Position numbers and translations under genes: made by a program. From Peronospora farinosa (taxonomy: Eukaryota; Oomycota; Peronosporomycetes; Peronosporales; Peronosporaceae), in the NCBI GenBank assembly GCA_947646735.1, contig CANTFK010000402.1, forward strand, positions 1 to 57,274: a stretch of 57,274 nucleotides of DNA. The letters are read 5' to 3'. This document shows, piece after piece, positions 33,607-43,201 of the stretch. Position 1 is the first letter of the stretch. Each line of letters opens with the position of its first letter. The notes beneath the pieces were generated by a model, which saw nothing but the letters and a program-made list of their open reading frames with translations, had not been told where the DNA came from and made no database searches.

Positions 33607-35195
33607 ATGACCCCTCCTGCCAAGTCCTGCAGCGACAAAGCCAAAGGATTTCTGATTCAGCATTGGACAGTATCGACACTCAATGATCCGCGGTGCAAGA
33701 CGCAGCCGAAATATATCTGCTCACCGTCTGCACCTGGCAAGTGCATGACACTGCCGTGGATCAAGTTTAAGCGCTGGCACCTCTTGGTAGCAAGTTTTCT
33801 TGATGCCACATTGCATCGGTGCGATCTCTTCATGGTTGGTGCGATCTCCTCATGGTCGGTACCCCATAATCCTATTGATCTGCGCATCTGCGGCAAGAAG
33901 GACAAGGCATGGCGGTTAATGCATCTACACATTTCTGTGGGAATGATAGGTACCACGACGGCCACCATGGGTCCGTGGCTAAAGCGCAATGGCCCTCGAT
34001 CCGGTATGATGCTTGACACGACATCGTTTATGATCGATTGTGTTATCAACTGCATCTCGTTGCACGCTAACTCAATTGTCGGTCTCTTTATTAGTTACGG
34101 GCTATTTTTGCGGCTTTAGCAAAACGACACATGCTACATTCGCCCGTGTCGGCCCGTTTCCAATACCGTGGAGCTGTTTTTGGCTTTGCTGGGAGCGACT
34201 TTGGTCGTGTGGACAAAGGCGTACCTCCCTATCATCGCTTGGACTAGCAAGCTGCGCAACTCGCCCGACCTGTTCATCGTCATTGGATGTGTCATGGGAG
34301 TCAAATTTTGTACAGCTGCGCAACTCGCCCTCTTTGGGTGGACTAAATATACATGGTGAAATTGTTCACGAGACGCAGGAGCGTGGCGAGAACGTGAGTA
34401 TTAGGTCTTCGCGCGGGTACGATTCAGTCGCGAACCTGGCCGTTCGTGAGGAGAAGGACCCGAGCGCAAACGACACTAAGGCCCAGGTGAAGAAAATGAC
34501 TCTCATTCAGTCAATGACGTCGCTGACTTCGTTTTTATGTGTATCATGTTTTTTGGCAACCAGCTCTACAGGCTCATCATGCTGTTCAAAATTTCCGCTA
34601 TGTCCACCACGCTCTTCGGCAAGACGGCCGCCTAAAATATCTACATCGTGTACATCAACGGTCTTTTCAGCTTTGTTGGGCGACTAGTAATCAAACGCGT
34701 ATTCAACGTTGAGCATGCATTCGTGCGTAAAAGCCTCTTTCTCTACGGAGTTGTCTCACAGATCGTTATCATTGCGATCATACGCTGATACGCAATGAGA
34801 GCTACACAGTCATAACGGTCCTCGTATTCCAGTTGACGTTGTCGTATGGTGGCGGTTTAGGCACGATCCCGTGTTTTCTGACAGACATGTGCGATGCCTT
34901 CACCGATCTTGTGGGCGTGGTCGCTTGGTGGCGTGGTGGGCGGACTGATCTTAGCGCCAAGTACACTGCGGCTATTAAGAACGGTGTCACAGCCGAGGAC
35001 GCGTACATCGACAGCATTTACAAGATTCTGATTGTGGTGTGTGTCACAGGTAGCTTCGTTTTTATGGTGCGCACGAACCCACGCGACCGATTCGAGAAGG
35101 GATACCACCACAGTCTGTTTGGCAAGCGTGTGATCAGTATCAAGTTCAAGAATACGACCGCGAATCAAAATGGCTCAATGCAAAACGAGATGTAA
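33607..35195 (+). pseudogene. Decayed MFS transporter gene (copy B, inverted)
   Basis: Same pieces as copy A in the opposite orientation: 170-codon N-terminus (33607-34119), MELFLALLGATLVVWTKAYL (34168-34359), loop AVREEKDPSANDTKAQVKKM (about 34440-34490), C-terminal 120 codons (34833-35195). It has the same frameshifts and the same 21-base tandem duplication (about 33820-33860), so it was already a pseudogene when the segment was duplicated. Confidence 0.65.
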
Positions 35196-35441
35196 GATGA
35201 CATGTTCATCTATTGTGAATAGCTAGCTCTCATTACTAAATTGATAAATTGGGGGCATTCTAAAGCTGCTAGCTAAAGTTATAATAACTAGCAAAATCGC
35301 AATATTTCTTGCTCGTTTGATCTATTTACCGTAGTACAGGTTTCAATAGTTAATGCGACCGCTACAACTTTCAGCCTACAAGGCAGACTAATTTTTGAGC
35401 GATTAATTTGACAGCATTGTGAAATCGTAGCCACGCAGGAG

Positions 35442-35522
35442 ATGACTTTGATCGACAGCGGCAATAAGAACAAGGTGGTGGATCTGCAAAAGCAAGATTC
35501 TTTCCCTGAACGCGGCTGCTGA
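35442..35522 (+). pseudogene. 5' start of the HIR3-like pseudogene (copy B)
   Basis: An ATG opens 26 codons starting MTLIDSGNKNKVVDLQKQDS, the counterpart of the start at 29108 with two changed residues (SP to LI). It lies about 250 bases downstream of the MFS relic in the same direction, as in copy A, so the two genes were neighbours before the duplication. Homology ends at 35593. Confidence 0.4.
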
Positions 35523-35593
35523 TGATAGCGAAGAGGCAAGCGTACTACACCTATGTCGTGATAATTAATTAGCAGCTTGCGTTACCTGGCATG

Positions 35594-35924
35594 AGGATAT
35601 TCATTGACAAAGTTTGAACTCATATTTGTCAATAAATCGCCTTATGTTCCTGCTCAGACGACCCGTATTAAACTTTCGCAACAACAAGCATTAGTAAGGA
35701 TGTTCGCGATGGTATTGTCAAATCGACACCACCAAAACAGCGACAAGAAAGAAATTCATAAAAAGTCTATGACTTCATCAATCTTGTTGCGTCTTGCTCT
35801 TGTCTTGGCGTCATATTGTTATAGTCCACGGAATTAGTTGCCGTCGCCATCACCTCCACCCTAGGTGAGGATGGTACATACCCCTCTTTACACTATGGGG
35901 ATTTTTCGGCTAGCGGGCTTTCCA
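35594..35924 (+). other. Unassigned stretch with a signal-peptide-like ORF
   Basis: 35769-35837 encodes 22 residues beginning MTSSILLRLALVLASYC, which looks like a secretion signal and then hits a stop. It may be the remains of a secreted protein gene cut by the adjacent LTR. A 9-bp stem (ATTGACAAA with TTTGTCAAT) lies near 35602-35634. Otherwise nothing recognised. Confidence 0.25.
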
Positions 35925-36365
35925 TGTAACGGGGTGAGCCCGTTACATAATATTGACACTTATATGAAGTGTCAATAAAAAAATTTGACAGTATCATCTT
36001 TTCCTATAATATTGTTCCTAGATCTCCTTGAAGTTGGAGATGTCCTCTCATTGGTTGATATGGGCCATCATATCAACCAACGCGCTGACCAATGACCGAT
36101 GGACGCGCGCAACGAGTGGAGGGCAAGTCGTCAACATACATAGTTGTAGTTTAATATAGTTAACATAGGTTATAACAGATTAGTTTTATTAGATAGTTAA
36201 CTATACTAAATACAGTTTTCTTTTCCCTCTCAACTAAGCGTGTGTTTAGAAGTAAAGCTTCCTCTGCCTCTTGTGTAAGAGAGGTAATTGAAGCACCTGC
36301 TTTCACTGTAATCAGTGAAAGTAGACTATACTGTAATCAGTATAGTCGGAGGGTGCCCCACTACA
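35925..36365 (+). repeat. 5' LTR of second gypsy family (441 bp), hairpin-rich
   Basis: Starts TGTAACGGGG and ends CCCCACTACA, TG...CA termini, with a PBS two bases later. It contains perfect stems at 35925-35947 (9 bp), 35953-35975 (9 bp), 36051-36080 (12 bp, loop GGCCAT), 36300-36321 (9 bp, loop TAAT) and 36324-36347 (10 bp, loop TAAT). Confidence 0.75.
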
Positions 36366-36367
36366 CC

Positions 36368-36383
36368 TGGTAGCACTTCGTGG
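36368..36383 (+). promoter_or_regulatory. Primer binding site, second gypsy family
   Basis: TGGTAGCACTTCGTGG begins two bases after the LTR end. The first eight bases fit an initiator-Met-type PBS (TGGTAGCA). Confidence 0.55.
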
Positions 36384-36412
36384 TCCGTTCAGCGACCACC
36401 GCACCATCCGCT

Positions 36413-37606
36413 ATGGAATCAGCGGGTGATGAACGTCATCACGCAACGCGTGATGATTTCCGCCATTTGAGTGACCTCGAATGGAATGCGGTTCAGCGTA
36501 TGGCTGAAATTATTGGCAACCCTGCCGTTGGTGTCATGTTGATCTCTCTTAGCGGAGACGACCAACATGCAACATCGCCAAGTTCATACAACATGAACTA
36601 GACGAAGTTGTAAGAAACTCACCTTGCTACAGGAGCAAGATTCTCAACAGGTTGAACTGTTGAGAGAACAAGGCGCTCAACAAGCTGACTTGTTGATGCA
36701 GCAGGGTGCTCAACAGTCTGAACTGTTGAGACAACATCAGGCTATTGCTGTTGCTGCCGGGTCGGCGTATACACGTCGACCCGAGTCCCTGAAGATTGAT
36801 GTCTCCAAGTACAAGGCAGTCGAAAGCGACTCCTTGTTGAGATGGTTCGTCGAGCTCGACGATGCCATTGAGGCTCGTCGCATCGATGACGATGCGATGA
36901 AGGTCAAGTTCGCCATGTCGAACTTGGCAGGAGGTGTCAAATCTTGGGCCTTGGGGCTCAAACTGCATGACCCATAAGTTTTCCCAACATATGATGTCTT
37001 CAAGGCGCGGCTCAAACACACGTTTGAACCGCCTCGCGCCGAATTCAGGGCTCGGGCTGAGCTCCTGGATTTGAAATAGGGTAAGCGTGATATACACGCT
37101 TACGCCCAACACGTACGATACCTCGTTAGCTGTATCGTACTGAACCCTATCGATGAACACACGCAGGTTACTGTGTTCATCAAGGGTCTGACAGATGGTC
37201 CTGTCAAGACCCACCTGTTCCGCTTGGAACTAGAATCGCTGGATCAAGCGATCTCTGCAGCGGAACAGGAGGACTTTAGCCTACAACAGGCTCACGTCGA
37301 CTCGGGATCCTGTCGTCCACCGAGGCGACAGGAGGGCGGAGGTCCAGAACCAATGGACCTATCCTATGTAGAGAGCGAGCGACCTCGCTCTCCAGGGTAC
37401 AAGCGATTGCAAAAGTACAATCGCTGTCAGAAGTTGGGCCACTACGCTTATGAGTGTAGTGCCCCACGCCCAGTGTCTCGTAACACTGGGAGTGACGATC
37501 GTCCTTCAGCCAAGAAGGTGGGTCCCACGTTGCTGCGAAATCGCAACAACGTGGTGGACCATCAAAAAACGGTCGGGGTCAGTAGGGGCGGAGCGCCCTA
37601 CTGATC
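36413..37606 (+). pseudogene. gag: gag of second gypsy family, truncated and frameshifted
   Basis: ATG 36413 opens MESAGDERHHATRDDFRHLS; a stop at 36599 interrupts. Frame 36624-36977 then has a Gln-rich heptad-like stretch (QQVELLREQGAQQADLLMQQ) and the capsid start LKIDVSKYKAVESDSLLRWF; the rest is at 36978-37604 (VFIKGLTDGPVKTHLFRLEL). The zinc knuckle YNRCQKLGHYAYEC lacks the first Cys of CX2C, which is Tyr here. The gene stops where the minus-strand element begins at 37607; no protease follows. Short perfect hairpins occur all through it. Confidence 0.75.
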
Positions 37607-38405
37607 TATGGTGAAGTGGGTTCTTAAAATTGTATGATAAGACCCCAAACCACTCACTGTGCCGGACTGCCGACCGTCGGAGGGGGTACCCCGATGCCTC
37701 GTATGGACCTTCTTCTCACCTTTTGCACCCGTCGGCTGGCGGATTGCACTCTTCGGAAGACTTGGTGAGGATGTAGACGTCTGCCTTGAGGGAGGTAGAC
37801 CTGGGGGGCCTCGAGTGGATATGCTTCACTCGGTGGGCAGGTAGGTGGCCACTCGATCGACATTGTCGAGAGTGGACTTAGAGCCAATTTCTTCAGGGGA
37901 GCTTATCCCGCTTCCCTGGCCTTTTCCTTCGTGTTTCAGGGGTATCAACCACCTGACCTTTACGTTGCTCCCGGACCTTGAGGTGAGGGAGACCGCTTCC
38001 GATAGTGGGTCTTGGGGGGTGTTGCTACTCGAACGAGCTCATAGGCCAAATATATCCTGGAGCTCTATGCGCACTTGAACTTCGCTACACAACTGTCTTC
38101 GACGGGGGCCAAAATATATCCCTTCCCGGAACAGTGAGTAACTTAGAGCAAGTTCTTCTTGGGTGACGGAGTCGTGCCACGTAGATCGCAAATTGAGTAG
38201 TATTTAAAAGGTCCTATCCTTTTAACTCCTTTACTCTATCCTTGCCTGAAGCTCTAATTCCTTGCGTCGACTGGTCTGATTCTTGTGTTAACTGGTCCGG
38301 AGTGGCTGAACCCCGAAGGGCCAAGGTCGATCGCCGATGAACCCAGGTCTACCAACGAGGGACCGGGTCGACTAATGAGGGACCAGGTCTATCAATAAGG
38401 GTCCA
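37607..38405 (-). repeat. 3' LTR of the minus-strand copy, U3 start deleted
   Basis: Matches the LTR from its end back to the minisatellite, then jumps directly to post-pol sequence (ACTATACCAAGATCC, complement of about 38435). About 0.8 kb found in the array units, with the rest of the post-pol region, polypurine tract and LTR start, is absent. Its terminus reads TATGGTG instead of TGTGGTG. Confidence 0.75.
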
Positions 38406-38520
38406 GATCTACCTTCCAAGGATCTTGGTATAGTCCGCTAGTTTTCATGATTTTGCATTACTTCGAAGCGGTTATGGCTTGTCTTCTTGCGCTCGAAGTC
38501 CCGGAGTAAAGCTCCGCAAT

Positions 38521-38853
38521 TCAGATCCACTTCGTCCACCCACGAGGGGTCAGGGTGTCCCTTCCATTGCACGAGGAATTCTCGTTTTTACCGTTCATAC
38601 CGAGTTTCATACCTGTACGGCTCTCTAAAATTTCTTCGACTTCATACTCGCCCTCTTCCAATTCCCGCACCCAGCTGTCTTCGGGTAGCAGACATTCGTC
38701 AAAGTCGACTCGATCCGTTCCATCCACCTTCAGCTCGCTGTTCGGTCGATCGGGGAATTCTCTGACGGGCTTGAGCTTGTAGATGTACACGATTAGGAAT
38801 AGTCTATATTCTGTGCCTCCTAGTTCCAAACGTACTGCATGATCTCCGACCAA
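38521..38853 (-). pseudogene. Integrase C-terminus and chromodomain, minus-strand copy
   Basis: Carries the GPF/Y-module end and YEVEEILESR of the chromodomain in the 110-codon frame, with the same frameshift in the chromodomain as the array. Confidence 0.75.
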
Positions 38854-39854
38854 TTCCCGAACTCAGAATGGTCCGTGCCAGAGGTGGGCCAATTTCTTAG
38901 CATACCCTTCCTAGAATCCCATCCATGGACCAGATAGAACAGTGTTTCCTCCCGCACTCTGTCTTGAGCCGTGTTTAACGCGAACGCTAAACGTTCCGCG
39001 CATTCATGCCAGTCTCGCTGTCCCACGTCGACCACATACATCTTGAGCGATCTTGTTGGAGTCTGGACCATTCTCTCCGCAGTGCCGTTCGCTTGAGGTT
39101 GGTAGGCCATGGTTGCTCTCTGACGTTGACCCACCATACGACTGAGCGCTCGGAAGAAGTCCGACATAAACCCCGGTTCCCGATCGTGACGGATCGTCTC
39201 ACTGGCACCAAAACGGCGGAAAACGCATTCTTCATATTCCTCAGCTACTGTCTGGGCTGTCCGTGACGCACTTGCTTTAGCCATCACATTACCTGTGAAC
39301 AGGTCGACCCAGATCAGTAGTTCCGTATTTCCTTTATGCGACTTGGGGAGAGAGGGTATGTGGTCCATCGCGATAATTTAGAAGGGGTACGTCGCTTCAA
39401 CATTCCCCGGAGACTTCCCTTGTAAAGTGGGCCACCCTTTCCCAGTCTCGCAATCCATGCACTGACCCACATATTTCTGCACACTCCGGAACAGACCCCT
39501 CCAATGACAATATCGTCGGATCCGATGATAAGCACGCCCGATTCCTTGATGGCCACCTTCCAAACTCGTATGATAATGATGGAGGACGTCGGCTTGGAGA
39601 CTCTCAGGTATCACCAATCTGGCAGTTATGTCTCGGTCGTCCCCCTCGATTCTCTGACCGGGGCAGTACACTAGCAGTCCTTCTTCACTTATCTCGTAGT
39701 CTTCCGACATTTTGCTGCAAGTTCGAGCCGCTTCCACCGACAAGTCATTCCAGTCTCCATTCAAATATGCATTCAACTCGCGTACCCATCTCTCCTCTTC
39801 TTGCGCATCTCGGATCCTATCCATCCGGAGTTGTTGTACCACATCTTCTTGCAT
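38820..39854 (-). pseudogene. Integrase core, minus-strand copy
   Basis: HHCC finger and D,D-35-E triad are present, but unlike the array the frame is cut by a stop near 39378 (FQII reads as a stop), giving frames 39854-39378 and 39368-38820. Confidence 0.85.
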
Positions 39855-40045
39855 GACCTATCCCGATATTCTGACAGGGGACCGTGATCTCGTCACCGCA
39901 GATACCTGGACCGACTGACCCCAGTCTCTAGGGAACAACACCTCTGGCAGCCGATTGATTGTTTCTAGACCTGACCACTATCCTCTTGGTATCGACTCGA
40001 CCCCTTGCTGCTGATGTAAAGCCGCACTGCCAACTAGTCTCCGCT

Positions 40046-41873
40046 CTAATTCCAGTCTCGTTTCACGTGTAAGACTGCGTGGGTGGGCCACGACCGGAGA
40101 TTACTCAACGCCTTGGCCCGCAACGGGGATAAACCTGAAGCTTTGCATTCAATCTCTCCACGCATCTGTCTTATAACCAAATTGGAGTCTCCACAAATAA
40201 TCAACCGCCGTCGCTCCATTGACTCCATCAGGTCAAAATCCAGTAACATGCCCTCATATTCAACTTCATTCACTGTAGACTTGTCGAGATATTTCGATGC
40301 ATCTGCTAACGCCCCCAGTACCTGGTCTTCGCCTTTCTTGCATTTCACAATCTCCAAAGTCCACTGTGACAAAAGAGCGGCCCAATTTCCTAAGCTACCT
40401 TGCAACCCCGAAGACTTCACTAGCCAGGCTAGTGCAGAATGCCTCGTCAGAACCTTGATGGGTCGGGTGACCAACATCGTGAAGCAAGTTTCCAATATCC
40501 GTAACAACGCCAGCACTTCCTTTTCCACTGTGCTATAGTTCACCTCGTTTGACTTGAGGGTTCGGCTCGTAAACATTACCGGCATATATAGGCCGTCGTA
40601 ATTCTGCACCAACGACGCCGAGATAGCCCAATCACTTGCGTAGACAATGATGATCACCTCCCTAGCCGGGTCGAAATGTCGTAGGATGGGCGCCGTAGCA
40701 ATCTTGTTCTTGAGCATGGCAAACGCTACTTGTACCTTCGACCATTTTTCTTTGTCGTCTTCCTGGGCCGCCACTTCCTCGTTAGCCTTCAATTTGCACC
40801 TCCAAGCGTTAAAATCCACCTCTCTCAGTTCGTAAAGGATCGACGCGTATACGGCATAATCTTCGATGTATCTGCTGTAGTAATTCAGGCTTCCCAGAAA
40901 GGATTGCATAGCCTTCAGCGTTGTCGGTAGAGGAAGGTCGACCAAAGACTGAAGATCTTTTGGGTGGGCCTCTAGTCCCTCTTTAGAAACTCGATGTCCA
41001 AGATACTCGACCTTCCGACATCCCCACGTACTCTTGACGGCACTGACCGACAAATTACAATAATCACACACGTCTAGCAGCCGCTCCACTTTCTGGCATA
41101 ATACGTCCCACGATTCGGCAGGAACAAGTATATCGTCAATGTATGATCGTCGAACCAATATCGAGAGGCCCGATTTTGCATCTGGTTCACCTGTTGCAAA
41201 CAAATCCTCTGTTTCCTCTGTGGCAGCCCCTGGCGAAATCCGTAAGAATCCATATAACGCATTATCCAACAACCTTTGATATATCTGAGGCGCATTCTTA
41301 AGCCCAAAAGGCATCCGAAGCCATTCAAATAATCCCAGTGGGGTAACGAAAGCTGAGATTAGTCTCGCCCTTTCGGTCATACTGACGACCCAAAAACCAC
41401 TCGCCATATCAAGAGAACAGTACCATAAAGCTCCGTCCAAGTCTTCCTGTAATTCGTTAATCAACGGCATAGGGTATACCAAAAGATGGGTGAGATCATT
41501 CACCAACCGATAGTCGATACACAATCGAATATCGACCCCATTCTTCTGCGATAATCACAATTGGGCTGGCCCATGGCGAGGTGGAAGGCTGAATGATCTT
41601 TGCTGATAACAGTCCCTTGATCAGGTCGGCTAGCTTCTCTCTGAATTGAGGGGCCACTTTCCGTACGCGTTGCGCGATCGGTCTTGCGTTCCCTACATCG
41701 ATATCGCATATCGCTCCTCGGGCGGCCGGGGGTAAGGCGTTACCTTTGCCCATCAGCAGATGTAGTTTCTTCCATATTATTTGTCGCAACCTGTCCACCT
41801 CTTCGGGAGTGTTCCCATCTGGATCAGGAATCTGTATATCTTCTAACGCAATGCCTTCAGATGAGGGGTCCAC
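40046..41873 (-). pseudogene. pol: RT, RNase H and second RNase H remnant, minus-strand copy
   Basis: Frames 41873-41496 and 41524-40046 with YIDD, SLDMASGFW and the truncated second RNase H. Same frameshift and terminal TAG as the array; almost identical protein (one seen change, LLAK to LRAK). Confidence 0.9.
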
Positions 41874-43201
41874 TTCCGGTACGACCGCCCACCCTGGCCT
41901 TATGTCTTCGGCTCAAAGTTCCCCACTCTCGAAAGAACACACCTGGTCATCTGCCTGTAGCAAGTCTACCAGTTTGGCTTCCTCCTCAATGGTGGTTTTC
42001 ACTGCATGTAAGTCTTCTTAAATACCCTCCGCTTTTGGGCGGTCCCCTCCTGCCAATTCACCCTCTCTTCGCACGGTTGTTCTTCTCTGTCGGGTATCGG
42101 TTGGTGCATCATATTAATCATTGGGATTGGGGCCGCTGGTCGCTGTAAGATGTGTGACGGAGTCTTATACTCTGGTCTCTCCACTAGTGGCCCCTCTTCC
42201 TCTTCTATTGGGTCGGCCTGATGGTGGACTTGGTCAGTGGTAGATTCGTAAGCCAGATTTAGCCATTCCGAATATCTTCGAGAGCCTACCGAGACAAACC
42301 CTGGCGTTCTCGGAACTTGCTCCCTAGTCAACCACATACCTAACTTGGTATCTTCATGCAATGTTAAGGGGCGAGGGCTGACATTGGTTATCTTCAAAAT
42401 CTGTCGACGTCCTTTCCCTTGTATCATGGTGGTCACCCATCGTTCTCCTCTCGTGACCCACAATTTCCACTGATCTGAGATCGAACTTTTGAAAGGCACT
42501 TCCGTACATCCTCCAACGGATATCTGTACATACCGACCCAATTTCACATCCGATACTCGAGTATTGTACAGCGTCCTTCGCCCGGTCAATTGTACTCGAA
42601 CTTAATCGGGGAGGCAAAGAGTTCCGTCGGCCAAGTCTAACCGGATACCGGCTGGGACCATGAAGTCCATCCTCAAAATTGCATCCTGGCCTACCATATG
42701 GCCTACCCACACCTTAAAGATGTACACCAAGTTCCCATTCAGAGTGACCTTGATGCGAGTGCGTCCCTCCGTGGTGTATACGACTTCTTTAATACCAATA
42801 CATTTTTGTCGTTCACTTTCATCAATTTGGCAACCTACCTTACGAGCAAAGGCGATATCCAGAATGGTATCTCGGCACCAGTATCGAATAACAAATTTGG
42901 ATGGTCGTTGTTGACCTTTCCAGAGGCTTTCGCTTGCCTGAAACATTTAGTGGGGCGTGGTATTATCAGTACCCCTAGACACGCCTCGCAATAAGTCCAA
43001 CTCCATTACTGCATTTTCTCGAACAAAATTGTAAGGCTTATTATAAGAAGCATCATGGACCACAGGGTAATTTCCAATCTTCGATGTATTTCCAATCTTA
43101 ACTGGAATACCCGTTTCCTCCTTGGACTGTTTCTCCACATATGCAAAGATACAACAACTAGAACGCTCGGCTCGTACCAGATTCAAACCTGGCGAGCGTC
43201 C
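41874..43201 (-). pseudogene. Protease and pol linker, minus-strand copy
   Basis: Frames 42589-41999 (linker) and 42946-42602 (protease body). The protease frame closes with TAA where the array has TGA at the same codon. Confidence 0.7.

Larger units (their letters stand above)
33502..35593. repeat. Long inverted repeat, arm B (about 2.09 kb)
   Basis: Reverse complement of 28959-31047 with few substitutions. The two arms face each other across a 2.45-kb spacer, so the locus is a large imperfect palindrome. Confidence 0.85.

Noticed and set aside
36627..37214. 195-codon minus-strand frame over the second-family gag
   Set aside because: Gag motifs are on the plus strand. In hairpin-rich sequence both strands look alike, so long antisense frames arise easily.
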